Positions 1-8,123 of a stretch of 64,000 nt of DNA are shown piece by piece. The DNA comes from Dyadobacter soli. GTDB taxonomy: Bacteria > Bacteroidota > Bacteroidia > Cytophagales > Spirosomataceae. Positions within the stretch are counted from its first letter, which is position 1, and each line of letters opens with the position of its first letter. Where the stretch lies: the NCBI RefSeq assembly GCF_900101885.1, contig NZ_FNAN01000013.1, positions 1 to 64,000 on the forward strand. The letters run 5' to 3'. The translations under genes were made by a program, and so were the position numbers. The notes beneath the pieces are model-generated. The model saw only the letters and a list, made by a program, of their open reading frames with translations. It was not told where the DNA came from and did no database searches.

Positions 1-331
1 AAAACGGCGACCCACTGGAAAATGCAATCGCCGAGAGGGTCAACGGGATTATCAAGGATGAATATTTAGATACTTACCGCCTTAAAAATCAGGATGTCAG
101 GGAATTCCTGAGAACCGCAGTGGATCTGTATAACAATGAAAGGCCGCATATGAGCATTGGGAACCTGACGCCAAACCAAGTCCATCAACAACCACTAAAA
201 ACAACTAAATTATGGAAAAGCTATTATTCTAAAAAAACAGCACCTGTAAACCAGTTTTAGGATTAGCAAACGATTGTAAACTTATGTCAGGATTTATTAA
301 CTAAACTGTAAACTTTTTCCAGGACGAGACA
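1..331 (+). mobile_element. Right end of an IS3-like insertion sequence
   Basis: The window opens inside a transposase gene that ends at 260, followed by 71 bp of non-coding terminal DNA. Two direct subterminal repeats lie there: TGTAAACTTATGTCAGGA (275-292) and TGTAAACTTTTTCCAGGA (307-324), exactly 32 bp apart. They look like paired transposase-binding sites. The DNA then reads CGAGACA, and a terminal CA at 330-331 fits the TG...CA ends of IS3-family elements. The left end, the first reading frame and the target duplication lie outside the window, so the right boundary is an inference. Base composition changes sharply to GC-rich at about 335. Confidence 0.65.
3..260 (+). CDS. IS3-family transposase (OrfB), C-terminal part
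   Basis: Partial gene: the 5' part is cut by the window edge and 85 codons remain. The reading frame shows the end of the retroviral-integrase (rve) domain: NAIAERVNG holds the last catalytic glutamate of the DDE triad, followed by the typical IIKDEYL, then LYNNERPHMSIGNLTPNQ, the signature of IS3/IS150-type OrfB proteins. It would catalyse strand transfer of its own element. The tail is lysine-rich. Whether the element is intact cannot be judged from this fragment. Confidence 0.85.
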   Translation, partial: NGDPLENAIAERVNGIIKDEYLDTYRLKNQDVREFLRTAVDLYNNERPHMSIGNLTPNQVHQQPLKTTKLWKSYYSKKTAPVNQF

Positions 332-493
332 ACAACGCAGGAGGCCCCGCCGGGGCCAAATGACGGGGAACCAGACTTTGCTATAAACAGGACGGCCCGC
401 CGGGCCATTATCCGGCCCCATCATCCATCTTCCCATTCCTCCCTTTCGTCCGTCCTCCCGTTCCTCCCTTTCCTCCATCCTCCCTCAAAAATC

Positions 494-1258
494 CTACATC
501 GAAAACGACACCCCCGCGGCCTTGGCCTTGTCATATTTCTCCTTCACAAACCGGTACAGGTACGGTGATTTGTTGGCGGCGCCGACGCGTTTTTCGTCCA
601 GGCGTTCCAGGATGTCGTAGCTCATGAGGAGTTTTTGAAAGTTGCGGCGGTCGAACGGGCGGCCCAGGATGGTTTCGTATAGGCGTTGGAGTTCGGGCAT
701 GGTGAATTTTTCCGGGAGGAGGTTATAGCCGATCGGGTGGTTGCGCGCGTGCTGGCGGAGGGCTTTCAATGCACGCTCGATCATTTCGTTGTGGTCGAAA
801 AGCAGGTGGGGCACGTCGGCGAGGGACCACCAGCGGCATTCGTCTGTGAACCAGTCGGGGGTGGGCTGCACCTGGGCGAATTCCACGAGGGCGTAATAAC
901 CGATAGACACGACGCGGCGGAAGATAATGCCGTCGAAAAAGCCTTTTCCGAAAGTTACTTCCAATTGTTCAAGCAGTTCTTTTTCAGGATGATAAACGTA
1001 GCGGTTCACGTTGCCGAACGTGTAAAACTGTTGCAGGTAAATGTCGCACAGGCCGGTGCGCTGGGTGAGAATGCGGTTTGCGGCGTCGTCGGCGGACTCG
1101 TCGAGCAGGATATGTCCGCCCGGCAGGCTCCAACCGTCGGTACCCTTCCAGCGCAGCAGCAGCACTTTCAGCTCGCCCTCATGAAACCCGAACACGGTGC
1201 AGTCGAGCGAGACTTCCTTCAATGCTTTATCAAAAAACTCCTTCAAATTGTGCTCCAT
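494..1258 (-). CDS. Nudix-related transcriptional regulator (NrtR/AraR type)
   Basis: The 254-residue protein has an N-terminal Nudix-fold domain (about 10-150) and a C-terminal winged helix (about 160-245, with RRNFQKLL and SPYLYRF). The Nudix box lies at 48-70. The catalytic REXXEE core is replaced by RILTQR, so the metal-binding glutamates are gone and hydrolysis is unlikely. This is the known design of Nudix-derived regulators that sense a sugar or nucleotide ligand; AraR of Bacteroides is one example. The ATG at 1258 is chosen because it begins the conserved domain; the longer frame to 1309 adds an unlikely hydrophobic stretch. A perfect 16-bp palindrome lies 50 bp upstream. The divergent sugar dehydrogenase gene is a plausible target. 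Confidence 0.8.
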   Translation of the reverse strand: MEHNLKEFFDKALKEVSLDCTVFGFHEGELKVLLLRWKGTDGWSLPGGHILLDESADDAANRILTQRTGLCDIYLQQFYTFGNVNRYVYHPEKELLEQLEVTFGKGFFDGIIFRRVVSIGYYALVEFAQVQPTPDWFTDECRWWSLADVPHLLFDHNEMIERALKALRQHARNHPIGYNLLPEKFTMPELQRLYETILGRPFDRRNFQKLLMSYDILERLDEKRVGAANKSPYLYRFVKEKYDKAKAAGVSFSM

Positions 1259-1307
1259 CGGTAATAAGCTGACAATGAGAAAAAGTTTCAATGCGTAAAT
1301 TTTACAC

Positions 1308-1323
1308 AAAGAAAATTTTCTTT
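1308..1323. promoter_or_regulatory. Perfect 16-bp palindrome, candidate operator
   Basis: AAAGAAAATTTTCTTT is a perfect inverted repeat in the AT-rich part of the divergent intergenic region, 50 bp before the Nudix-type regulator and about 260 bp before the sugar dehydrogenase. A DNA-binding regulator controlling itself and the divergent gene could bind here. AT-rich palindromes also arise by chance, so this is only a candidate. Confidence 0.35.
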
Positions 1324-1451
1324 ATCATTGTATCCATATTTTGGGTTGGTAAAATTCAATTTTTTATGAAATAGTTAATGTATAGACCTTGGCCCCGCCA
1401 GGTATTGCGCTGAGCGCACTAAGTCACCGGACATAGAAACGCGCAATGCAA

Positions 1452-1549
1452 CACTCAACATTTAACACTCAACATTCAACTTTCAACATATAACTCTTAA
1501 CACTCAACTTTCAACTCTTGACTCTTAACATTTCACTCTTACCATTCAA
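1452..1549. repeat. Heptanucleotide tandem array, 14 units
   Basis: Ninety-eight bases read as 14 consecutive 7-mers with no slip: CACTCAA, CATTTAA, CACTCAA, CATTCAA, CTTTCAA, CATATAA, CTCTTAA, CACTCAA, CTTTCAA, CTCTTGA, CTCTTAA, CATTTCA, CTCTTAC, CATTCAA. The consensus is CWYTYAA. The array ends 31 bp before the chosen start of the sugar dehydrogenase, so it would be in its leader or promoter. The rest of this intergenic region (1259-1451) shows only the palindrome at 1308-1323. Confidence 0.85.
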
Positions 1550-1580
1550 CACAACAAACCTAATTAACAACATCTGCTTC

Positions 1581-4316
1581 ATGAACAAAACTTCTGCACT
1601 TTTCGCTCTACTCCTGTGTGCTACGCTCGCTCACGCCCAGGTACCGGAGGAAAACCGGTTCCGGAAGGTGGTACTCACCGAAAACCTCAATGAACCACTG
1701 GAACTGACGGTACTTCCCGACGAGCGCGTATTGTTTATCGAGCGGCACGGCGCGGTGAAGTTGTACAGCCCGGTGTCTAAAAAGACAACGGTGATCGCTA
1801 CCATACCCGTCAGCACGAAGTATAGCGATGATTCCGAGGCCGAGGACGGTTTGCTGGGCGTCAACATCGACCCCAATTTTGCCCAAAACCATTGGATTTA
1901 TTGCTACTATTCCCCCGCTGGCGGCACGCCGGAGAACATTCTCGCGCGGTACGAACTGAAAGGCAATGCGTTGGATCTTGCTTCTAAAAAGGTGATTCTC
2001 CGCATTCCCGTGCAGCGCGATAACTGTTGCCACACTGGCGGATCGATCGACTGGGACGCACAGGGCAACCTTTACCTGTCCACGGGTGATAACACCAGCC
2101 CGCGCGCGTCCGACGGGTATGCACCTATCGACGAGCGCCCAGGCCGCAGCCCGTTCGATGCGCAGAAATCATCTTCGAATACGGCCGACTTGCGGGGCAA
2201 AATCATTCGCATTCACCCCGAGGCGGACGGAACTTACACGATTCCCGAGGGAAATCTGTTTCCCAGGAATGCGTCCGGTGCATACGATCCCAAAACGAGG
2301 CCGGAGATTTACACGATGGGCCATCGTAATCCGTACCGCATTTCGGTCGATAAAAAGAATGGTTATCTCTACTGGGGCGATGTGGGGCCGGATGCGGGCA
2401 AGGATTCGACCGGCCTCGGGCCTGCGGCGGAGGACGAGTTCGGGCAGGCGCGGAAGGCTGGAAATTACGGCTGGCCCTATTTCGTGGGCGACAATAAGGC
2501 CTATTGGGATTTCAACTTCGAAACCAAGCAGTCGGGCGAGAAATTCAACCCGGAAAAACCAGTCAACAACTCGCCGAATAATACCGGTTTGACGGACCTG
2601 CCGCCTGCGCAGAAGGCGCTGATATGGTACACCGCGGCCGAAACAAAGCGTTTTCCATTGCTCGGCTCGGGCGGGCGCAGCGCGATGGCCGGGCCGGTGT
2701 ATCATGCCGATCATTTCAAAGATGCGAAGCGCGCGTTCCCGGCTTATTATGATAAGAAACTGTTCATCTACGAATGGATGCGCGACTGGATCATGGCTGT
2801 AACACTCAGTCCGAAAGGTGATTACGTGAAAATGGAGCGCTTCCTGCCTAATCTCAAACTCGAACATCCGATCGACATGGCATTCGGGCCGAATGGTGAT
2901 ATGTACATGCTCGAATACGGCCAGGGCTGGTTTATGGGTAACCCGGAATCAAAACTGGTGCGGATCGAATACAATGGCGGCAACCGCAAGCCGGTGGTAG
3001 TAGCTTCGGTGGATAAGAAGGCGGGAGCGGTGCCTTTTCAAGCGCAGTTTTCGTCGGCAGGAACGGAGGATTTCGACAAAGATTCTTTGCAATACCAATG
3101 GAAAATCACCGCTGCGGGTGCTCCACCGGTCGTTTTGAATGAGCCAAATCCTAATTATACATTTAAAATGAAGGGCATTTACAAAGTTTCGCTCACGGTT
3201 ACCGATTCCAAAGGCCTGAAAGACTCACAAATCCTGACCGTTCAGGCGGGGAACGAGCCACCGCAGGTTTCGCTGGAATTGACGGGCGGTAACAAGACCT
3301 TCTTCTTTCCTGACAAAGCCATTCGTTACAAAGTGAATGTGTCGGATCGGGAGGATGGAAGTTTGGAGAAAAATACCATTGCGGCTTCCAAAGTAAAGAT
3401 TACCGCGGCTTACCAGGATGCAGAAGACAAGCCGGCTGTTAATGCAGCAGGCCACCAGGAGGCACCGGTCACTTTTACGGCCGGGAAGATATTGATCGAA
3501 AAAAGTGATTGTAAAGCCTGCCATTTCACCGATAAAAAATCGATAGGCCCGGCATTTATCGACGTTGCAGCCAAATACAAGGCCGATGGCATTGCGGTAG
3601 CGTCGCTTTCGGACAAGATAATCAAAGGCGGCGCGGGTGTTTGGGGCGAAACGGCGATGTCGGCACATCCGTCGATCGGCCTGCCCGAAGCGGGACAAAT
3701 GGTGAAGTACATTCTGAGTCTGGCTATCGAAAAGCAGGCCGCGACAATGCTGCAACCGGCAGGGGAGGTGATTGCCAAAATCCCGGACGGCGGCGATCCG
3801 GGAAAGGGTATTTACAAATTCATCGCCAGCTACACCGACAAAGGCGCTAACGGCATGCCCGCTCAGACCACCGAAAAAACGCTGATTTTAAAGAACCCGA
3901 CATTGCTTTTCGGCAACGCCGACGACGCTTCAAAGGAAATTATGCGCTTTAAAATGGGTGAAAATAACCTGCTGATCGTCACACAGCCCAATACCCACGC
4001 TATTTTCAAAGGCATCGACCTCAGCGGCATCACCTCGCTGGATATGGTGGTAGCCGCGCCGAAGGACCAGCTGAACGCGCAGGGCGGCATTGTGGAAGTG
4101 CACGACGGCTCTCCTGACGGCGCCTTGCTGGGCAAAACCGAGTTTATTCCGCCCACCGACGATGCCAGCGCATTTACTTCGAAAACACCACCCAAGCCAT
4201 TCCACCTACCTATTTCTCCTCTAAGCGGCGCCCGCGATCTGTATTTTGTTTTCAGGAACGACAATGCAAAAGGTGCCCTGTTCGTGCCGTTCTCGGTCAC
4301 ATTTGTTTCAAAATGA
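1581..4316 (+). CDS. Secreted PQQ-type sugar dehydrogenase with PKD, cytochrome c and C-terminal domains
   Basis: The 911-residue protein starts with a signal peptide (1-20, ending HAQ). Residues about 25-465 form the glucose/sorbosone dehydrogenase six-bladed propeller (GGSIDWDAQGNLYLSTGDN, MGHRNPYRISVD, HPIDMAFGPNGDMYMLEYG). A PKD-like domain follows (about 470-575), then a class I cytochrome c domain with CKACH at 644-648 and a possible distal Met in ETAMS. The last 120 residues resemble a carbohydrate-binding jelly roll (EVHDGSPDGALLGKTEF). The enzyme probably oxidises a sugar in the periplasm or at the surface and passes electrons from PQQ to its own haem. The ATG at 1581 is chosen because it begins the signal peptide. 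An exported isomerase follows 24 bp downstream, so the two are probably one operon. Confidence 0.85.
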   Translation: MNKTSALFALLLCATLAHAQVPEENRFRKVVLTENLNEPLELTVLPDERVLFIERHGAVKLYSPVSKKTTVIATIPVSTKYSDDSEAEDGLLGVNIDPNFAQNHWIYCYYSPAGGTPENILARYELKGNALDLASKKVILRIPVQRDNCCHTGGSIDWDAQGNLYLSTGDNTSPRASDGYAPIDERPGRSPFDAQKSSSNTADLRGKIIRIHPEADGTYTIPEGNLFPRNASGAYDPKTRPEIYTMGHRNPYRISVDKKNGYLYWGDVGPDAGKDSTGLGPAAEDEFGQARKAGNYGWPYFVGDNKAYWDFNFETKQSGEKFNPEKPVNNSPNNTGLTDLPPAQKALIWYTAAETKRFPLLGSGGRSAMAGPVYHADHFKDAKRAFPAYYDKKLFIYEWMRDWIMAVTLSPKGDYVKMERFLPNLKLEHPIDMAFGPNGDMYMLEYGQGWFMGNPESKLVRIEYNGGNRKPVVVASVDKKAGAVPFQAQFSSAGTEDFDKDSLQYQWKITAAGAPPVVLNEPNPNYTFKMKGIYKVSLTVTDSKGLKDSQILTVQAGNEPPQVSLELTGGNKTFFFPDKAIRYKVNVSDREDGSLEKNTIAASKVKITAAYQDAEDKPAVNAAGHQEAPVTFTAGKILIEKSDCKACHFTDKKSIGPAFIDVAAKYKADGIAVASLSDKIIKGGAGVWGETAMSAHPSIGLPEAGQMVKYILSLAIEKQAATMLQPAGEVIAKIPDGGDPGKGIYKFIASYTDKGANGMPAQTTEKTLILKNPTLLFGNADDASKEIMRFKMGENNLLIVTQPNTHAIFKGIDLSGITSLDMVVAAPKDQLNAQGGIVEVHDGSPDGALLGKTEFIPPTDDASAFTSKTPPKPFHLPISPLSGARDLYFVFRNDNAKGALFVPFSVTFVSK

Positions 4317-4340
4317 TTTTAAATCCTAACTAATCTACTC

Positions 4341-5405
4341 ATGAACAATTCACGTCGCCAATTTTTGAACCAGCTCGGATTTGCTACCGCGGGTTTGGGG
4401 TTTCTCTCGCTTGATGCGCTCGCGGCTCACGCATCTGCGTCGGCCATACCGGGCGCGGGAGCGTCTGTTGCGGGTGCTGCCAAATTCAATTTCGACATTT
4501 CCCTGGCCGAGTTTTCGTTCGCTTCCGAGCTTTGGGGAAGCAAAATGACCAATATGGACTTTCCAGCGCGAGCCAAGAATGATTATGACATTACGATACT
4601 TGAATACGTATCCGGTTTTTTTAATAACAAACAAAAAGACCAGGCTTACCTCAAAGAACTGAAACAGCGCTGCGACGACCTGGGCGTGAAAAATCATCTC
4701 ATTATGGTCGATGGCGAGAACCTCACCGCGCTCGACGACGCGGCGCGCATGAAGGCGGTCGAGGCGCATTATCCCTGGGTGGATGCCGCCAAATTCCTCG
4801 GCTGCACGGCTATCCGCGTGAACCTGGGCGATGCGATGGCGATGATGTCGGGCAAAAAGGAAGAAGGCACGCCCGCCCAACTGGCAACTGCCGCCGTGGA
4901 CGGCTACGGCAAACTGCTCGAATATGCGGGCAAAGCAGGCATTAATGTGATCGTAGAAAACCATTTCGGCGTCTCCACCGATCCCGATTGGCTGGTAGGC
5001 GTAATGAAGCAGTTAAAAGCACCCAACAAAGGCCTCTTACCCGATTTCGGCAACTTCTGCGCGGAAAGAAGCAAGCCCGAAACGCAGGATATCAAAGGTA
5101 TTATGGCTACCAAATGCGTGAAGGAGCACGAGAAATACGAAGGCGTGAAGAAAATGATGCCTTACGCCAGGGGTATCAGCGCCAAAACGCACCAGTTCGA
5201 CGCGAATGGCAATGATCCGGAAACAGATTTTATCAAAATGTTCAAAATCATCAAGGATTCCGGCTGGAACAACGGTATCGTAGGCATTGAATACGAAGGC
5301 GGCCTGATACGCGACATGGGCGGTGATACTTCCAAACCGACGAATGACGAGGGCATCCGCCAGACGAAGGCGCTATTGGAAAAGGTACTGGAAGAACTAG
5401 GTTAA
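4341..5405 (+). CDS. Tat-exported sugar phosphate isomerase/epimerase (TIM barrel)
   Basis: The 354-residue protein begins with a Tat-like leader: SRRQFL near the start, then a hydrophobic alanine-rich stretch to about residue 35. The body matches the xylose-isomerase-like/AP-endonuclease-2 TIM barrel: VIVENHFG around residue 200, LPDFGNFC, and GIVGIEYEG near the C terminus provide the acidic and histidine metal ligands typical of the family. Bacteroidota often pair such exported isomerases with secreted sugar-oxidising enzymes, as here. The substrate is unknown. It probably acts in the periplasm on a product linked to the upstream dehydrogenase. Confidence 0.8.
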   Translation: MNNSRRQFLNQLGFATAGLGFLSLDALAAHASASAIPGAGASVAGAAKFNFDISLAEFSFASELWGSKMTNMDFPARAKNDYDITILEYVSGFFNNKQKDQAYLKELKQRCDDLGVKNHLIMVDGENLTALDDAARMKAVEAHYPWVDAAKFLGCTAIRVNLGDAMAMMSGKKEEGTPAQLATAAVDGYGKLLEYAGKAGINVIVENHFGVSTDPDWLVGVMKQLKAPNKGLLPDFGNFCAERSKPETQDIKGIMATKCVKEHEKYEGVKKMMPYARGISAKTHQFDANGNDPETDFIKMFKIIKDSGWNNGIVGIEYEGGLIRDMGGDTSKPTNDEGIRQTKALLEKVLEELG

Positions 5406-5424
5406 AATTTGGTCATCAAACAAT

Positions 5425-5452
5425 CGGCCGTCGGCGGTCAACGGTCGGCGGT
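5425..5452. repeat. Heptad array CGGCGGT, 4 units
   Basis: CGGCCGT, CGGCGGT, CAACGGT, CGGCGGT follow one another without a slip, directly between the stop codons of two convergent genes. It is the same GC-rich heptad family seen at 12636-12779, here in the CGGCGGT orientation. Confidence 0.75.
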
Positions 5453-5458
5453 CAAACC

Positions 5459-6502
5459 TTACTTCCTCCTTCCAAGCGCAATCTTGGTCTTACGGATCTG
5501 GCGGGTGGCGATCCAGTGTACGTGTTCATTGTACAGGATCCACCCGCCAATTGCGCCGATGATGCTGCCAATAAGAATATCGATGAAACGGGCCGCGATG
5601 AGGCCGGTAGGACTTACCGAAAGATCACTGCCGGACTCCGCCAGAAAAATGGTGAGTACCGTAATGAAAATCGCGGCGACGGCGTAGTTCCTGACTACCA
5701 GAAATTCGACGATTACCTGCAAAATGATGATGCTTACGCAGATCATCAGCGGGGTAGGGTGCATTAAAAGCAGCATCCAGGCTACGCCCAGGCCTATTAA
5801 TGTGCCCAGTACGCGCTGCAAGCCCCTTTGCCACACGTGCCGTGTACTCGCGCCCTGCATGACCGCCGCGCAGGAAGTAGGCACCCAATATGGGTTTTCC
5901 AATTTCAGCAAATGCGCAATCAGCAATGACAGCCCGACCATAAACCCGAAGGTCGCGGATTCCACCAGGTTTACATATTTACTTTTGGTATGAGGTGGCG
6001 CATGCGTATTGTTTTTCACCACCAGCAATGCATATCCAAGGCCCAGCAAGCACGAAATGACCGTTCCGATGCCGATGTAGCCAATATTGACAGGGATCTT
6101 GTGCCAGTCGAACGGCATGCAAAGCGCCACGGAGGCGATCATAATGAAGAAGAAGTTGCCTGGCGGACGGTTCATTTTCAGATAGAACAATGCAAGGTGT
6201 ACACCCATCGCGAAAAGCCCCAACGCCAATGCGCCGATGTACGGATTGAAGCCAAAAACCGCCCCGACAAGGAACGAGAGCATCATGCCAAACGAGCAGG
6301 CCATCAGCGTGACCATCCCGCCGGAAATGCTGAAAGTGTGCACATACAATATCACAAGAGCCGACATCGACGCCAGTTTTCCGCCTGCCATTGCGCCCGT
6401 AAAGTACCCACCCAGGATCGGGATGCCCACGCACAGGCCCGCCAGCACGGGAATATGCCATTTGCGGTCGGTTTCTTTGAATTCAAATATTTGTCGGAGC
6501 AT
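5459..6502 (-). CDS. FUSC-family inner-membrane protein (putative aromatic compound exporter)
   Basis: The 347-residue protein is almost wholly hydrophobic, with about ten membrane segments in two groups separated near residues 165-180. The second half has PYWVPTSCAAVMQGAS and HVWQRGLQRVLGTLIGLG, the signature region of the fusaric acid resistance/AaeB-like (FUSC) family. Members export aromatic acids or similar compounds. This one lacks the long cytoplasmic domain of larger homologues. It follows the MocR regulator gene on the same strand, with a 10-bp tandem array filling the 97-bp gap, so its expression could depend on that array. The substrate cannot be told from sequence. Confidence 0.8.
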   Translation of the reverse strand: MLRQIFEFKETDRKWHIPVLAGLCVGIPILGGYFTGAMAGGKLASMSALVILYVHTFSISGGMVTLMACSFGMMLSFLVGAVFGFNPYIGALALGLFAMGVHLALFYLKMNRPPGNFFFIMIASVALCMPFDWHKIPVNIGYIGIGTVISCLLGLGYALLVVKNNTHAPPHTKSKYVNLVESATFGFMVGLSLLIAHLLKLENPYWVPTSCAAVMQGASTRHVWQRGLQRVLGTLIGLGVAWMLLLMHPTPLMICVSIIILQVIVEFLVVRNYAVAAIFITVLTIFLAESGSDLSVSPTGLIAARFIDILIGSIIGAIGGWILYNEHVHWIATRQIRKTKIALGRRK

Positions 6503-6530
6503 GTTGCGGGGTGTTGAGGATGGGTATGGG

Positions 6531-6590
6531 TATGGTCAGGTGTGGTCAGGTGTGGTCAGGTGTTGTCAGTTGTAGTCAGGTATGGTTGGG
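6531..6590. repeat. Decanucleotide tandem array, 6 units
   Basis: TATGGTCAGG, TGTGGTCAGG, TGTGGTCAGG, TGTTGTCAGT, TGTAGTCAGG and TATGGTTGGG run without a slip. The array occupies most of the gap between the MocR stop codon and the start of the FUSC gene (minus strand), where the FUSC promoter or leader would lie. The period equals about one helical turn. Confidence 0.8.
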
Positions 6591-6599
6591 TTGAGTGGG

Positions 6600-8021
6600 T
6601 CAGGTTGGCCAGGCGGCGGCGATCGCCTCGATACCTTCCCGCATTTGCGCTTCCGAAAGCGACGCATACCCGAGCCGGAAACCGTTGGCAAAACCTTTGT
6701 AGCAGAATGTATCCGGCGAAATCAATGCAATGCCTTTCTGCTTCAAAACCCCGGCAAGTTGTACCAGATCGACCGGTTTTTTAGGCGTGATCCAGAAAGC
6801 CAGCCCGCCTTCCGGTTTGGTGAAATCCACTTTGTCGGAAAGGTGTTGCCGGAGCAGCTTTTCAAAATCATCCCGCTTGGATTTGTAAAGCGAGGTGGCC
6901 CGCTTCAAATGCCGGCGAATTTCTCCGTCGTGAATTAATTGAAATACAGCTTGTTCCATCATATAGTCGCCCTGCACGTCGATGATCTTGCGCAGATTCG
7001 TGACCTTCTCGATCACCGAAGCGCAGGAGGCCAGGTAGCCGATCCGCAACGCGGGTGCCACGATTTTGCTCATCGTGCCGATATACACGTAATTCCGCGC
7101 CTGTTCGAGGCTGCTCACAGGCATCACCGGTCTCGGACTGAAATGGAATTCATGGTCGTAGTCGTCTTCAATGATCGTAAAGCCATATTCATTGGACAAT
7201 GCGACAAGCTCCATTCTCCGCCGGAGGCTCAGCGTGACGGTGGTAGGAAACTGGTGATGCGGGGTGATGTACACCGCTTTGATATTGGGATATTCGTTTA
7301 AATAACCCCTGATTTCGTCGGTCACGATCCCGTGCACGTCCACATTCACGGGTAGCAGGCCCGCGCCCGCATGTGTGAAAGCTTCCCAGGCCGGTTTGTA
7401 GCCTGGATTTTCGATCAATACGTGGTCGCCGGGTTTCAGCAATGCGTGTGCCGTGAGGAACATGGCCATCTGGCTGCCACGGGTAATGAAAACCTGGTCG
7501 GACGAAAGCCGCATACTTCTTTTGTAATTGAGCATTTGCGCAATGGCGTCCCTGAATTCCGGATCGCCTGCCTCGTGCCGGTAACCCATCATCTGCCAGC
7601 GGCCTTTGCGTGCAAAAATCTGCCGGTAAGCACGCGCCAGCTCGTCGATCGGGGCTAACGCGCTGTCCGGCAACCCGTCGTCGAACGTTACCAATGGCTT
7701 AATCCCTGATTCCCTGATCAAGCCTGATTCCCTGATCAATGACTTTTCCAAGGAAGTCACCGGTTGCACGTCCGCCACAAATATCCCCCGCCGCTCCTTC
7801 GACACCAGCCAACCCTCGGCCATGAGTACGTCCAGTGCCTCGACGATTGTATTGCGGTTCACATTGAGCTGGACGGCGAGCTGGCGGCTACCGGGCAAAA
7901 TGCTGCCTGTAACCAGCGTCCCGCTCTGAATGGCGGCAATTACCGTATCGGCGATCTGCATGTAAACGGCCTTTTCACCGCTGCGGTCGAGCGGGATGGC
8001 GAGTTCCCAGGGTCTTAACAT
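6600..8021 (-). CDS. MocR/PdxR-type transcriptional regulator (GntR wHTH + aminotransferase fold)
   Basis: The 473-residue protein has an N-terminal GntR winged helix (about 12-85; PGSRQLAVQLNVNRNT is the recognition helix region) and a type I aminotransferase domain (about 115-470). NPGYKPA, IIEDDYDHEF and the PLP lysine K319 in TMSKIVAPALRIGY are all present, so it should bind PLP. Such regulators sense PLP or an amine and usually bind direct repeats near their own promoter. The linker contains a doubled LIRESG encoded by an 18-bp tandem duplication (7705-7739). The gene is divergent from a cupin gene across 101 bp that carry a 13-bp direct repeat. Confidence 0.88.
   Translation of the reverse strand: MLRPWELAIPLDRSGEKAVYMQIADTVIAAIQSGTLVTGSILPGSRQLAVQLNVNRNTIVEALDVLMAEGWLVSKERRGIFVADVQPVTSLEKSLIRESGLIRESGIKPLVTFDDGLPDSALAPIDELARAYRQIFARKGRWQMMGYRHEAGDPEFRDAIAQMLNYKRSMRLSSDQVFITRGSQMAMFLTAHALLKPGDHVLIENPGYKPAWEAFTHAGAGLLPVNVDVHGIVTDEIRGYLNEYPNIKAVYITPHHQFPTTVTLSLRRRMELVALSNEYGFTIIEDDYDHEFHFSPRPVMPVSSLEQARNYVYIGTMSKIVAPALRIGYLASCASVIEKVTNLRKIIDVQGDYMMEQAVFQLIHDGEIRRHLKRATSLYKSKRDDFEKLLRQHLSDKVDFTKPEGGLAFWITPKKPVDLVQLAGVLKQKGIALISPDTFCYKGFANGFRLGYASLSEAQMREGIEAIAAAWPT
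7705..7739. repeat. 18-bp tandem duplication in the MocR linker
   Basis: CCTGATTCCCTGATCAAG is followed at once by a second, near-complete copy. The duplication keeps the reading frame and doubles a six-residue block in the linker between the DNA-binding and aminotransferase domains, the one part of a MocR protein that tolerates length change. Confidence 0.8.
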
Positions 8022-8022
8022 C

Positions 8023-8123
8023 TGGACTACTTGTTTTTGTAATTTCTGAACCAGTAAGCTAGTCCAAAGTTACAATTCTTTTGTATCGCAATCATGCAAA
8101 AACAACTAAAAATTTCTGAACCA
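8023..8123. promoter_or_regulatory. Divergent MocR-cupin control region with direct and inverted repeats
   Basis: AATTTCTGAACCA occurs at 8041-8053 and again at 8111-8123, exactly 70 bp apart; the second copy runs into the cupin start codon. An inverted repeat (TGGACTA at 8023-8029 and TAGTCCA at 8061-8067) surrounds the first copy. On the minus strand TAACTTTG (8065-8072) matches the Bacteroidota -7 box TAnnTTTG for the MocR gene, although no well-spaced -33 box is seen. MocR-type proteins are known to bind direct repeats, so these are likely operator half-sites. Confidence 0.45.

Noticed and set aside
1518..1580. Longer start for the sugar dehydrogenase
   Set aside because: It would translate the heptad array and hide the signal peptide, which begins cleanly at the ATG at 1581.
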